This document shows positions 15,233-24,381 of a stretch of DNA of 64,000 nucleotides, piece after piece (position 1 is the first letter of the stretch; each line of letters opens with the position of its first letter). Position numbers and translations under genes: made by a program. The notes below the pieces were generated by a model, which was given only the letters and a program-made list of their open reading frames with translations, searched no databases and was not told where the DNA came from. This DNA comes from Burkholderia ambifaria (GTDB lineage: Bacteria; Pseudomonadota; Gammaproteobacteria; Burkholderiales; Burkholderiaceae): contig NZ_LKPJ01000004.1 in NCBI RefSeq assembly GCF_001443045.1, positions 125,292 through 189,291 of the forward strand. The letters run 5' to 3'.

Positions 15233-18028
15233 TCAGAACCACTGCTTGTAGCGGCGCACATAGATCGTCTTGACGATCTGCGCGAGCAGGATGTAGCCGA
15301 CCATCGTCGCCGCGAGCCACAGCCAGTAGGTCCCAGGCAGATGCATGAAGCCGAGCGACTCCGCGAACGGCGAGAACGGCAGCCAGCAGCCGATCGCGAT
15401 CGCGGTGAACGTCGACAGCAGCACCGGCAGCGCGGCCGTGCTCTGCAGGAACGGGATCTTCTGCGTGCGCAGCAGGTGCACGACGAGCGTCTGCGACACG
15501 AGGCTTTCGATGAACCAACCGGAATTCATCACGATCTGGCCGCTCGAGCCGCCGTGCAGGTGATACATCGCACCGGCGCCGAACACGGTCCACATCAGCA
15601 CGTAAGTCGTGATGTCGAACACCGACGAGGTCGGCCCGACCCACAGCATGAAGCGGCCGATGTTGCCGGCTTCCCACTTGCGCGGCTTCTTGAGGAACTC
15701 CGGATCCATCCGGTCCCACGGCAGCAGCATCTGCGACGTGTCGTAGATCAGGTTCAGCACGAGCAGCTGGGTTGCGAGCATCGGCTCCCATGGCAGGAAC
15801 GCGCTGGCGACGAGCACCGAGAACACGTTGCCGAAGTTCGAGCTGGCGGTCATGTTCAGGTATTTCAGGATGTTGCCGAACGTCTCGCGGCCCTTGATCA
15901 CGCCTTCCTCGAGCACCATCAGGCTCTTTTCGAGCAGGATGATGTCGGCGGTTTCCTTCGCGATGTCGGCGCCGCTGTCGACCGAGATGCCGACGTCGGC
16001 GTCGCGCAGCGCGGGTGCGTCGTTGATACCGTCGCCGAGGAAGCCGACCGTGTGGCCGTTCGCCTGCAGCGCCTTCACGATGCGCGCCTTCTGCAGCGGC
16101 GTGAGCTTCGCGAACACCGTCGTGCGTTCGACGACCTGCGCGAGCGTCGCGTCGTCGAGCGCCTCGATTTCGGCGCCGAGCATCGGCTTGCCCGGTTCGA
16201 GGCCGACCTGGCGGCAGACCTTCATCGTGACGGTCGGGTTGTCGCCCGTCAGCACCTTCACCGACACGCCGTTCTCGCGCAGCGCGGCAAGCGCCGGCGC
16301 GGCCGATTCCTTCGGCGGATCGAGGAAGGTCAGGAAGCCGCGCACGACGAGGTCGCGCTCATCGGCGGTACGGTACTGCTCGCGTTCGTCGCCGCGCGGG
16401 ATCATGCGCGTCGCGAGCACCAGCACGCGGAAGCCATCCTCGTTGTATGCGTTCGCCTGTTCGAGCAGCCGCTTGCGCGCGACGAAGTCGAGCGGGCGCA
16501 CGCCGTCCTCGTCCTGCACATGGGTCGACACCGCAAGCATTTCCTCGACCGCGCCCTTGCAGATCAGCAGGTGCGTACCGTGCGTGTCCTCGACGACGAC
16601 CGACAGGCGGCGACGCACGAAGTCGAACGGCAGTTCATCGATCTTCTTGTAGCCTTGCGGCTTCACGCGGTCACCGATCTCGTCGGCGCGCGCGACCACG
16701 GCGATATCGATCAGGTTCTTCTGGCCGCTCTGATGGAAGCTGTTCAGCCAGCCGAGCCGCAGGATGTCCTCATTCTTGTGGCCGGACAGGTCGAGATGGT
16801 GTTCGAGAATGATCTTGTCCTGCGTGAGCGTGCCGGTCTTGTCAGTGCACAGCACGTCCATCGCGCCGAAGTTCTGCACGGAGTTCAGCCGCTTCACGAC
16901 GACCTTGCGACGCGCCATCGCGATCGCGCCGCGCGCGAGATTCGCACTGACGATCATCGGCAGCATCTCGGGCGTGAGGCCGACGGCCACCGCGAGCGCG
17001 AACGTGAGCGCGCTCAGCCAGTCGCCCTTGGTCAGGCCGTTGATCATGAACACGATCGGCACCATCACGAACATGAACTTGATCAGCAGCCAGCTCACGC
17101 TTGCGACGCCGCGATCGAAGCTCGTCTCGATGCGCTTGTGGCTCACGACGTTGCGCGCGAGCGAACCGAAGTAGGTGTCCTCGCCGGTCGCGACGACGAC
17201 GGCCGTCGCGGTGCCGCTCACCACGTTGGTGCCCATGAAGCACACGTTCTCGAGATCGAGCAGCGACGTCGGCACCGACGCGTCGTTCGCCGAGCCGGGT
17301 TTGCCGGCCATGCCCGTCATGTCCGACGCGCCCGTGTTCGCCGACTTGCCGGCGACCGCGCCGAGCGTGTCGTACTTCTCGACCGGCAGCGCTTCACCGG
17401 TCAGCACGGCCTGGCTGATGAACAGGTCGCGCGACGCGAGCAGGCGCACGTCGGCGGGAATCATGTCGCCGGCGGACAGATGCACGATGTCGCCGACCAC
17501 GACTTCGCGCATCGGCACCTCGCGGCGTGCCGGCTCGGACGTGCCGGTCACCGCGCGCTGCACGGTCGCCGTCGTGCGGACCATCGCCTTGAGCTTTTCG
17601 GCCGCGCGCAGCGAACGGAATTCCTGCACGAAGCGCAGCAGCGCGCTGATCGTGACCATCGTCAGCAGGATCGTCATGCCCACATAGTCGCGATCGTCGG
17701 GCGCCGCGAAATAGACGTCGGTGCAGAAGCTGATCGCGGCCAGCACGAGCAGCACGTAGACGAACGGATTGTGGAACGCGTGCAGCAACTGGCGCGTCCA
17801 GTGCGGCGGCTTGTCGTGCGCGATTTCGTTCGGACCGTGGTGCTGCAGACGGTCCACGGCCTGGTCGTAGGTGAGGCCGCGCGTGCTGGTGCGCAGCGAC
17901 TTGAAGGTTTCTTCGAGCGGGCGGGCCGCTTCCTGCGCGGCGCGCATGATGCGCGGTTCGTTCTTTTGACCGGGGCCGGCGTTGATGAAGCCGCGCTGTT
18001 TCGGTTGCGAGGTATTGCGTTGTGTCAT
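15233..18028 (-). CDS. mgtA: Magnesium-transporting P-type ATPase MgtA/MgtB
   Basis: A P3B-type inner-membrane Mg2+ importer of 931 residues. The start at 18028 (MTQRNTSQ) is chosen over 18046 because AAGGAG lies 6 nt upstream. Phosphorylation motif CTDKTGTLTQ places the aspartate at D396. TGDNP and GDGINDAPALRDADVGISVD are present in the ATP-binding region. Ten membrane helices are expected. The N-terminal cation-ATPase domain (AVDRLQHHGPNEIAHDKPP) and long C-terminal membrane domain are complete. Family members import Mg2+ at low external Mg2+ and are usually controlled through their 5' leader. Here a 52-codon leader ORF with its own ribosome binding site lies 47 nt upstream. Confidence 0.96.
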   Translation of the reverse strand: MTQRNTSQPKQRGFINAGPGQKNEPRIMRAAQEAARPLEETFKSLRTSTRGLTYDQAVDRLQHHGPNEIAHDKPPHWTRQLLHAFHNPFVYVLLVLAAISFCTDVYFAAPDDRDYVGMTILLTMVTISALLRFVQEFRSLRAAEKLKAMVRTTATVQRAVTGTSEPARREVPMREVVVGDIVHLSAGDMIPADVRLLASRDLFISQAVLTGEALPVEKYDTLGAVAGKSANTGASDMTGMAGKPGSANDASVPTSLLDLENVCFMGTNVVSGTATAVVVATGEDTYFGSLARNVVSHKRIETSFDRGVASVSWLLIKFMFVMVPIVFMINGLTKGDWLSALTFALAVAVGLTPEMLPMIVSANLARGAIAMARRKVVVKRLNSVQNFGAMDVLCTDKTGTLTQDKIILEHHLDLSGHKNEDILRLGWLNSFHQSGQKNLIDIAVVARADEIGDRVKPQGYKKIDELPFDFVRRRLSVVVEDTHGTHLLICKGAVEEMLAVSTHVQDEDGVRPLDFVARKRLLEQANAYNEDGFRVLVLATRMIPRGDEREQYRTADERDLVVRGFLTFLDPPKESAAPALAALRENGVSVKVLTGDNPTVTMKVCRQVGLEPGKPMLGAEIEALDDATLAQVVERTTVFAKLTPLQKARIVKALQANGHTVGFLGDGINDAPALRDADVGISVDSGADIAKETADIILLEKSLMVLEEGVIKGRETFGNILKYLNMTASSNFGNVFSVLVASAFLPWEPMLATQLLVLNLIYDTSQMLLPWDRMDPEFLKKPRKWEAGNIGRFMLWVGPTSSVFDITTYVLMWTVFGAGAMYHLHGGSSGQIVMNSGWFIESLVSQTLVVHLLRTQKIPFLQSTAALPVLLSTFTAIAIGCWLPFSPFAESLGFMHLPGTYWLWLAATMVGYILLAQIVKTIYVRRYKQWF

Positions 18029-18075
18029 GAGTCGCTCCTTGCGCACGAGGCGGCGGGCGGGGAGCGACCGTGACG

Positions 18076-18234
18076 TTATCGACGCACGAGCGCTCCCCGC
18101 CGCGTCGCGTCAGGCGCGATCGGCTGTGGATCGGTGAAGAGGGGAACGCTCGCCGGCGCGCGGAGTGCGGTCGGAGAATCGATGCGCAGCGTCGCACCGG
18201 CGAGCGGTAATCGACTACTGTCGTCTAAGTTCAT
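18076..18234 (-). CDS. Proline-containing leader ORF upstream of mgtA
   Basis: A 52-codon ORF beginning MNLDDSSRLPLAG, with AGGAG ideally spaced (5 nt) before its ATG. It ends 47 nt before mgtA. Prolines are spread along it and concentrate near the end (APASVPLFTDPQPIAPD), with Asp beside Pro. In Salmonella and E. coli, translation of the Pro- and acid-rich mgtL leader senses Mg2+ and controls mgtA. This ORF has the right position, composition and ribosome binding site for a similar role, though it is longer than MgtL. It could instead encode a small protein. The leader function is inferred. Confidence 0.62.
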   Translation of the reverse strand: MNLDDSSRLPLAGATLRIDSPTALRAPASVPLFTDPQPIAPDATRRGALVRR

Positions 18235-18744
18235 CTGGACTCCTGTCGGTTGCGGGTGGCGGGCACGGGCGATCGGCAACCGCGCACGCACGAAGGCGCG
18301 CGGCCGGATGGCACGCGAACGGAACACGCGCGCAGTTCGCGCTGCGCGCAGCACGAACGCACGCGCGCGGCAGCGTATCGATGCGCTGCGCGGGCATTCG
18401 GCAATATCGAAAAATTCGGCGGGGGATTCTGGCCGGTCAGGCCGGAAGGGCGCCGCATCCTGCTTCCCGGGATGCGGCAGAAGACGAGGCTCTGCGCGGT
18501 TTCCTCAGGCAGCAGTCAAGTTGGTCGAGGACCAACTACAACTCGCATCGGTGTTCACAGAACACTCCATGTAATCAGACGGGGGCGATGGTAATGGGTC
18601 GTCGTGCGAAGCGTCAACCCTTTTTCCACCCGTTGCTCAGGCAATTCTTGCAGAACGTTAGCGCGGCGATGCCGGCTCCGCGAATGAAAAAACGCGCGCG
18701 CGCCGGGCAGGCATGCGCGCGGTTGCGTCGAGGCGACGTGCCCG
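18235..18744. promoter_or_regulatory. mgtA 5' region with hairpins and an inverted repeat
   Basis: About 500 bp lie between the leader ORF of mgtA and the S8 protease gene. They contain a 9-bp-stem hairpin (GCCGCATCC 18452-18460 with GGATGCGGC 18470-18478), a GGCCGGTCAGGCCGG palindrome-like element (about 18431-18445), and a perfect 8-bp inverted repeat AGTTGGTC-GAG-GACCAACT (18519-18537). All would lie upstream of, or within, the mgtA leader transcript. They are candidate operator or RNA-structure elements. No convincing ORF is seen. Confidence 0.5.
18687..18721 (-). terminator. Intrinsic terminator of the S8 protease gene
   Basis: On the minus strand a CGCGCGC / GCGCGCG stem is followed by TTTTTT (A-run 18687-18692). 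It starts about 23 bp downstream of the protease stop codon. Confidence 0.75.
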
Positions 18745-20388
18745 TTACTGCGTGGCGGCCGTGACGGCAGCGCCTGCGTCGGCGATGCCGGAGCCGGCCG
18801 GCAGCGCCGTGCACGACGTGCCGGCCGGCAGCATCGCCGCACGCGCGCCGCCTTGCAGCTTCTGCTGGATCTGCGCGGGCGTGAGGTTGCCGTTCACCGA
18901 CAACATCAGCCCGACGATGCCCGTCACCTGCGGCGTCGCGAGGCTCGTGCCGCTCGCGGTGTCGTACGTGTCCGTACCCGGTGTCGTCGTGCCGCTGTTG
19001 GCCGTCGACAGGATGTTGACGCCGGGTGCGCTCAGCGCAACGTCGACACCGAAGTTGCTGAACGATGCGCGGCGGCCGGTCGCGTCGGTTGCGCCGACGC
19101 TGATCACGCCGCGGCAGTTCGCCGGCTGGTCGAGCCCGGTCGACAGGCCGTCGTTGCCGGCGGCGACGACGACGGTCACGCCCTTCGCGTTCACGTCGTC
19201 GATTGCCTGCTGGAACGTCGCGCTGCACGCGCCGACGCCGCCCAGGCTCAGGTTGATGACCTTCGCGGGATTCGGGTTGCTCGGCACACCGGCGACCGGA
19301 ATGCCGGCCGCCCAGCGCATCGCGTCGGCGATGTCGCTCGTCGTGCCGCCGCACTTGCCGAGCACGCGCACCGGCAGGATCCGGCCGAGCCACGACACGC
19401 CGGCGACGCCGATGCCGTTGTTGGCGGTCGCGCCGATCACGCCCATCACGCGCGTGCCGTGCCAGCTGCTGCTGCTCGGTTCGCTCGCGCAGTGATAGTA
19501 CGGGCCGCTGGAATCGTCGAGTTCCTGCTGCGTGACCCAGTCGCCCGGATCGGTGGCGTCGATGCCGCGCGGCTGGCCGTTGTTGCTGGTGTTGACGTTC
19601 GAGATGAAGCTGTAGCCGGGCAGCAGGTTGCCGACGAGGTCGGGATGCGGCCGGTAGCCGGTGTCGAGCACGGCCGTGACGACCGTCGGCGAACCCTTGG
19701 TCCGCGTCCAGGCGGGCGGGGCGTTGATGCCGACGCTCGCGTCGGACAGATCCCACTGCTGGCTGTATGCGGGATCGCTCGGCATGTCGCGAATCTGCAT
19801 CGGGTGATCCGGTTCCGCGTGGTCGACGTCGCCGTCGGCCGCGAACGCCTGCGCGAGCGCCGCCGCGTCGCCGGACGCGATGCGCTGGCCGATCGACAGC
19901 ACGGCCGCGCCGTCCGACAGGGTCCGCTCGACCTGCACGTTCAGCGATGCCTGCGACGTCGTCACGGCGGCATAGGCATGTGCGGCACTGGTCGTCGTCG
20001 GTGCCGTCCAGCGCGTCATCGAGCGCTGGATCACCGCGTCGAGCCGTGTGCCGGCGTCGAGGGCGGCCATCGCGCGCGTGGCCGTCAGCGTCTTCAACTT
20101 GACGATCAGGTGATCGACCGGCGGCTCGACCGGCGCGGTGGTCTGGGCAGCCATCTGCACGGCAGCCTGCTGCGTCGCGCACGCATTGCTGCCGCTGGCC
20201 GCGGGCGGGGTGGTCGGAGCGGGCGCGGGGGCCGGCGCAGCATTGGAGGAAGACGGATTGCTGCCGTCGCCGCCCCCCCCACCGCCACAGCCGGCGAGCG
20301 GAAGCAGGGCGGCGGCAGACAGCATGCCGGCGAGCATGCGCGCATGAGCGGAGCGGGCCAGCGCGAAATTGAAACGTTTGGCTCTCAT
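18745..20388 (-). CDS. S8 (subtilisin-type) serine protease lipoprotein
   Basis: A protein of 547 residues. A lipobox LLPLAGC (C34) is followed by a glycine run, so the mature enzyme should be lipid-anchored and exported. A Pro/Ala linker (45-65) and an inhibitor-like prodomain (about 90-200) precede the catalytic domain. The triad is D242 (AVLDTGY), H310 (WHGTRVMGVIGA) and S482 (SGTSLATPQ), with the oxyanion asparagine N412 (AAGND). Paired cysteines in the domain (C300, C346, C388, C425) suggest disulfides. Burkholderia secretes related S8 proteases such as MprA. The glycine run is encoded over a G8 homopolymer, a possible slippage site. Confidence 0.93.
   Translation of the reverse strand: MRAKRFNFALARSAHARMLAGMLSAAALLPLAGCGGGGGGDGSNPSSSNAAPAPAPAPTTPPAASGSNACATQQAAVQMAAQTTAPVEPPVDHLIVKLKTLTATRAMAALDAGTRLDAVIQRSMTRWTAPTTTSAAHAYAAVTTSQASLNVQVERTLSDGAAVLSIGQRIASGDAAALAQAFAADGDVDHAEPDHPMQIRDMPSDPAYSQQWDLSDASVGINAPPAWTRTKGSPTVVTAVLDTGYRPHPDLVGNLLPGYSFISNVNTSNNGQPRGIDATDPGDWVTQQELDDSSGPYYHCASEPSSSSWHGTRVMGVIGATANNGIGVAGVSWLGRILPVRVLGKCGGTTSDIADAMRWAAGIPVAGVPSNPNPAKVINLSLGGVGACSATFQQAIDDVNAKGVTVVVAAGNDGLSTGLDQPANCRGVISVGATDATGRRASFSNFGVDVALSAPGVNILSTANSGTTTPGTDTYDTASGTSLATPQVTGIVGLMLSVNGNLTPAQIQQKLQGGARAAMLPAGTSCTALPAGSGIADAGAAVTAATQ
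20273..20280. repeat. Homopolymeric tract of 8 C (G8 in the coding strand)
   Basis: Eight consecutive C on the plus strand encode part of the glycine run immediately after the lipobox of the S8 protease. Slippage by one base would shift the frame before the catalytic domain, so this tract could switch the gene on and off. Confidence 0.6.
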
Positions 20389-20812
20389 GGTGAGACTCGA
20401 TCCTCATAGATAACCGTCGTGCTGGCGGTCGTGCCTGGTCCGGAGGAACACCGGACCTTGTCGTTTTTGTCTGACATTCATCGCAAGATTGTTGCGACGC
20501 GCCATGCACTGGGTAACGGCCGCCACGGGCGCTTCTTGAGCGCGGTTCGCGAGAAAAAAACGGGTTGCCGCAAACGATTACGTTGCTGCGTTGCAATGCG
20601 ATTGCGGGTCCAGAGCGGACGACCCGGCAGGCGGGATGCGAGCGAACGCGGTTGCCCGGGCGCGACGCGGGATGCACGCGTATTTGCGCGCCACGGAAAA
20701 TGCGTCGTCCGCGCGCGCCGTGGTGGACGGTTGCCTACGCTTTCCCTGATGCGACGCGAATTTTGTCGGGCGTACGATCGCGATTCGATCAACGTTTCGT
20801 CAGGAGAAAAGC
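20389..20812. promoter_or_regulatory. Divergent intergenic region
   Basis: This 424-bp stretch separates the S8 protease gene and the gltI-like gene and must hold both promoters. I find no ORF of quality, no strong palindrome and no RNA gene. A good ribosome binding site (CAGGAG) lies just before the gltI-like ATG. Confidence 0.4.
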
Positions 20813-21709
20813 ATGGATCGCCGCTTCCGTTGGTTGGCCGTCGCGCTGACCTGCGCGCTGGCGGGCACCGCGCACGCGCAGGCCCTCACCGGCACGCTGA
20901 AGAAGATCAAGGACACGGGCGTCGTGTCGCTGGGTATCCGCGAATCGTCGGTGCCGTTCTCGTATTCGGACAACCAGCAGAAGAACATCGGCTACTCGCG
21001 CGACATCGCGGCGCGCATTATCGACACGCTGAAGACGGAGCTGAAGGCACCGAACCTGACGGTGAAGGAAATCCCGATCACGTCGCAGAACCGGATTCCG
21101 CTGCTGCAGAACGGCACGATCGACTTCGAGTGCGGGTCGACGACCAACACGCTGGAGCGGCAGAAGCAGGCCGCCTTCTCGAACAGCATCTTCCTCTACG
21201 GGATCCGCTTCAGCACGCGCAAGGATTCGGGCGTGAAGGACTTCCAGGACCTGGCCGGCAAGACAGTCGCGACGACGGCCGGCACGTCGGACGAGCGCCT
21301 GCTGCGCAAGCTCAACGAGGAGAAGGGGATGAACATGACGATCATCAGCGCGAAGGACCACGCCGAAGCGTTCATGAACGTCACGACGGGGCGCGCGGTC
21401 GCGTTCGTGATGGACGAGCCACTGCTGTACGGCGAGATCGCGAAGGACCGCAACCCGGGCGCCTACACGGTGGCGGGCACGCCGCTTGTCCATGAAAATT
21501 ACGCGTGCATGATGCGCAAGGACGATCCGGCGTTCAAGCACGTAGTCGATGGCGTGATCGCGAAGATGCAGACCTCGGGCACGGCCGAGAAGCTCTACGA
21601 CCAGTGGTTCATGCAGCCGATTCCACCGAAGGGCGTGAGCCTCAACTATCCGCTGTCGCCGGAGATGAAGCAGCTGTTCAGGAATCCGACGGATCAGGCG
21701 CAGTACTGA
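20813..21709 (+). CDS. Glutamate/aspartate-type ABC transporter substrate-binding protein
   Basis: A 298-residue periplasmic binding protein with a signal peptide (cleavage near AHA-QALT). The family-3 solute-binding fold follows (GVVSLGIRESSVPFSYSDNQQKNIGYSRDIAARI, FECGSTTNTLERQKQAAFSNSI, GKTVATTAGTSDERLL). It closely resembles GltI, which delivers glutamate and aspartate to GltJKL. CAGGAG precedes the ATG. No permease or ATPase gene adjoins it and a strong terminator follows, so it is an orphan binding protein that must work with a transporter encoded elsewhere. Confidence 0.9.
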   Translation: MDRRFRWLAVALTCALAGTAHAQALTGTLKKIKDTGVVSLGIRESSVPFSYSDNQQKNIGYSRDIAARIIDTLKTELKAPNLTVKEIPITSQNRIPLLQNGTIDFECGSTTNTLERQKQAAFSNSIFLYGIRFSTRKDSGVKDFQDLAGKTVATTAGTSDERLLRKLNEEKGMNMTIISAKDHAEAFMNVTTGRAVAFVMDEPLLYGEIAKDRNPGAYTVAGTPLVHENYACMMRKDDPAFKHVVDGVIAKMQTSGTAEKLYDQWFMQPIPPKGVSLNYPLSPEMKQLFRNPTDQAQY

Positions 21710-21744
21710 TCGACGCATAGTGGTGGAGTTGCATCGTCGATAGA

Positions 21745-21770
21745 AAACCGCCGGCACACGCCGGCGGTTT
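21745..21770 (+). terminator. Intrinsic terminator after the gltI-like gene
   Basis: A perfect 11-bp stem (AAACCGCCGGC / GCCGGCGGTTT) with loop ACAC is followed by a T-rich stretch. Because the stem begins with A residues it could also act for minus-strand transcription. Confidence 0.85.
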
Positions 21771-21809
21771 CGGTTTTCGGCCCGGTCGCTCGCGCGATGG
21801 AACCGAGCG

Positions 21810-22010
21810 TCAGGCCTTGATTTCCGGCACGCGTGCGGCCGGCCTGGCCGGTGCCGCCGGGGCCGGTGCCATCGAACGCATGGACGGCTGCGCCGGCATG
21901 AGCACGACGACCGGTTCGGGCATCGCCCACAGCGGCATCGCGAACCCGGCGGGCTGCGGCATCGGCATTGCGAACGCGTTGGCGAGCGCGACATGCTGCA
22001 GCGCCATCAT
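21810..22010 (-). CDS. Small Met/Pro/Ala-rich hypothetical ORF
   Basis: An ORF of 66 codons from MMALQHVALANAFAMPMP; an upstream start would give 94. It is rich in Met, Pro and Ala (AMPMPQPAGFAMPLWAMPEPVVVLMPAQPSM). It lies between the gltI-like terminator and the Bcr/CflA gene. There is no ribosome binding site worth the name and no recognised family. It may be a small protein or a chance frame. Confidence 0.3.
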   Translation of the reverse strand: MMALQHVALANAFAMPMPQPAGFAMPLWAMPEPVVVLMPAQPSMRSMAPAPAAPARPAARVPEIKA

Positions 22011-22262
22011 CTGCTTTAAAGCCCGGGCAGTGCCCGCCGGACGGAGCCGTGCCGGGGTTCCCGAGGCGACTCGCCGGGGAACGTGAACGGGCATCTAGCG
22101 CGTTTCGGCATGTGCCGCAATCGGCATTCAACCTCGTCCGCGCCATGGGATTCCTGTCGCGTCGCGCAACAACAGGCACAATATGCGCTTCGCCACGCAC
22201 CGTTGTTCGTCATTCGAACAAGCCGGCGCGTGTCGCCGCCGTCCGAATCCTTCCCGGTTGTC

Positions 22263-23510
22263 ATGAACGCCTCGCTCACTCCTGCGCGCGAATCGAACTC
22301 GCCGCGCTTCCTGTTGTTCCTGATTTGCCTGTTCGCCTCCGCAGGCCAGCTCGCGATCGACATCTACGTGCCCGCGCTGCCCGACATGGCGCGTTCGTTC
22401 GCGACCACGCCGCAGGCGATCCAGTCGAGCGTGTCCGGCTACATGGCCGCCTATGCGCTCGGCCAGCTGATCTTCGGCCCGGTCGCCGATGCGTACGGAC
22501 GCAAGCGGGTGCTCGCGTTCGGGCTCGTCATCTACACGATCGGGTGCCTGCTGTCGCTCGGCGCGCCGAACCTGGAGACGTTCGTGCTGGCGCGCTGCCT
22601 GCAGGGTTTCGGGATCGCGACGACGAACCTGCTCGCGAAGGCGATCATCACCGACTCGTTCTCGGGCCAGGCGCTGATGCATGCGTTCACCTACATGTCG
22701 ATCGCGTGGGGGCTCGCACCGATCATCGCGCCGGTGATCGGCGCGCACCTGCAGGAATGGTTCGGCTGGCGCGCGTGCCTCGTGTTCCTGCTGGTGTATT
22801 CGCTGGTGATGTGGGCGCTGTTGTGGCACTACCGGGAAACCTTGCCGAAACCGGTCCGTCTCGAGCCGCGCACGCTGATGGCGAACGCGGGCAAGGTGCT
22901 CGCGAGTCCGGTGTTCCAGAGCTGCTTCCTCGCCCAGGGGCTGTGCTACAGCATCCTGCTGGTGTTCAACATCGTCGGGCCGTTCATGGTGCAGACCACG
23001 CTGCACAAGCCGCCGACCTTCTTCGGCTATCTCGCGCTCGGGATCGGGCTGATGTATTTCCTCGGCGGACTGTCGAACCGGATTCACGGGCACGGGCTGC
23101 CGAGCGCCGAGCAGCGGCTGCGCATCGGCGCGCGCGTAATGGCGGCCGCGGCGGTCGTGATGCTCGTGCTGGCGCTGACCGTCGGCCTGCGCGTATGGAC
23201 GCTCGCGACGCCGGTGCTCGTGATGGGTTTCTGCGCGGGCGCGATGTATCCGACGCTGATGGCCAAGGGAAACTCGCTGTTTCCGCATATCGCGGGGCTG
23301 ACGAGCGCGATCCTCGGGTGCGCGCTGTTGCTCGTGTCGTCCGCAATGATGGGCCTCGCCGGCTTCGTGTCGGTGCAGGTGCTGACGCCGCTCGCGGTGT
23401 TCTTCGTCGCGCTGTCGTTCATCGTCGTGTGGATGGTGACGAAGCTGCTGCGCTACCTGACGCAGCAGCAGGCCGCGAGCGTTGCTTGCGGAAGCGGGGA
23501 GGCGGCGTAA
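22263..23510 (+). CDS. Bcr/CflA-family MFS multidrug exporter
   Basis: A 415-residue protein from MNASLTPARESNSPRFLL. Earlier in-frame starts add a polar leader and were rejected. The first helix carries the Bcr/CflA hallmark LAIDIYVPALPDMARSF. Motif A follows (GQLIFGPVADAYGRKRVLAFG), then PVIGAHLQEWFGWRACLVFLLVYS in the motif C region. Twelve helices are expected. Family members export bicyclomycin, chloramphenicol, cysteine or other compounds with proton exchange; the substrate here is unknown. It converges with a lipoprotein gene and stands alone. Confidence 0.92.
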   Translation: MNASLTPARESNSPRFLLFLICLFASAGQLAIDIYVPALPDMARSFATTPQAIQSSVSGYMAAYALGQLIFGPVADAYGRKRVLAFGLVIYTIGCLLSLGAPNLETFVLARCLQGFGIATTNLLAKAIITDSFSGQALMHAFTYMSIAWGLAPIIAPVIGAHLQEWFGWRACLVFLLVYSLVMWALLWHYRETLPKPVRLEPRTLMANAGKVLASPVFQSCFLAQGLCYSILLVFNIVGPFMVQTTLHKPPTFFGYLALGIGLMYFLGGLSNRIHGHGLPSAEQRLRIGARVMAAAAVVMLVLALTVGLRVWTLATPVLVMGFCAGAMYPTLMAKGNSLFPHIAGLTSAILGCALLLVSSAMMGLAGFVSVQVLTPLAVFFVALSFIVVWMVTKLLRYLTQQQAASVACGSGEAA

Positions 23511-23556
23511 GCCGCAGAAGCTGCGTCCGTGGCTGCCGCAACGGCACGCCGGCCGC

Positions 23557-24249
23557 TCACAGCGGCTGCGCCGCGCCCGCCTGCGCCAGCAGCGAAACGG
23601 CGACCGGATCCGGCATCCCGTTCGAATCGATCGCACCGGCCTTGGCCAGCGCGTCGAGATCGCTGTCGATGCCCGGTTGCCCGACCACGAACGGCGTCGT
23701 CAGGAAGGCCGGCGTCGACAGCGTGACCGAATAGCGCTGCTGCAGGTTCGTCACCACGGCCGATTGCGCGGCCTGCACCCTGCCCGGGCTGCCCATCACC
23801 TGCTGGAAGTGTGCATTGCCCTGGAAATTGCCGATCAGCCCGGCCGTGTTCGTGCCGAGCTGCGCGGCGAGATAGACGAGCATCAGCTCGGTCTCGGGCG
23901 TCGTGTTGAAGGTGCCGCCCGCGTAGGCGAGCGAATGCAGGCTCGTGCCACCCGACGCGACGGTAATCACGCACGGCAGCGCGGCGTTGACCGTCACGCG
24001 GTAGTTGCCGCCGCCGTCGGTCAGCGTCGTCGCCGAGCCTTGCGCGCAACTGACCGTCACCGATGCGCTCGCGAGCGCGGTGCCGGTGGCCGCCGTGCCG
24101 GACAGCGCGACGGTCTGCGTGTTGTTGTCGTTGAAGCAGACGTCGACGCCGAAGCAGGCGTCGCCGTTGCAGCCCCCAAGCGTCGCGAGGGCGGCGACGC
24201 AGGCCGTGCTCAGCGCGGGGCGGAGGAAGCGCGGATGTCGAAGGTTCAT
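23557..24249 (-). CDS. Hypothetical lipoprotein with carboxypeptidase-regulatory-like domain
   Basis: A 230-residue protein from MNLRHPRFLRPAL. The signal sequence ends in lipobox TLGGC (Cys near residue 27), and a Cys-rich start follows (CNGDACFGVDVCFND). Residues about 45-105 look like a beta-sandwich insert (ALSGTAATGTALASASVTVSC, GGGNYRVTVNAALPC), similar to carboxypeptidase regulatory-like folds. The rest appears helical (AAQSAVVTNLQQRYSVTL). No enzymatic motif is seen; a cell-envelope role is likely. Function is unknown. Confidence 0.72.
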   Translation of the reverse strand: MNLRHPRFLRPALSTACVAALATLGGCNGDACFGVDVCFNDNNTQTVALSGTAATGTALASASVTVSCAQGSATTLTDGGGNYRVTVNAALPCVITVASGGTSLHSLAYAGGTFNTTPETELMLVYLAAQLGTNTAGLIGNFQGNAHFQQVMGSPGRVQAAQSAVVTNLQQRYSVTLSTPAFLTTPFVVGQPGIDSDLDALAKAGAIDSNGMPDPVAVSLLAQAGAAQPL

Positions 24250-24381
24250 GGTCGCGGGCGATCGGGAGAAGGGACGCGGCAGGGCAACCGGTGTGCGCCG
24301 ATGCATCGGCGCACTGTTCCTATTCTAGGTCTGCGATCCGGGGATTGCTTGCCGGTTCGTTCGCCGTCGGCCGGGGGCTTG

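Noticed and set aside
15038-18073. A 1011-codon plus-strand frame opposite mgtA
   Set aside because: Arg/His/Gln-rich shadow of a clear P-type ATPase gene; no independent evidence.
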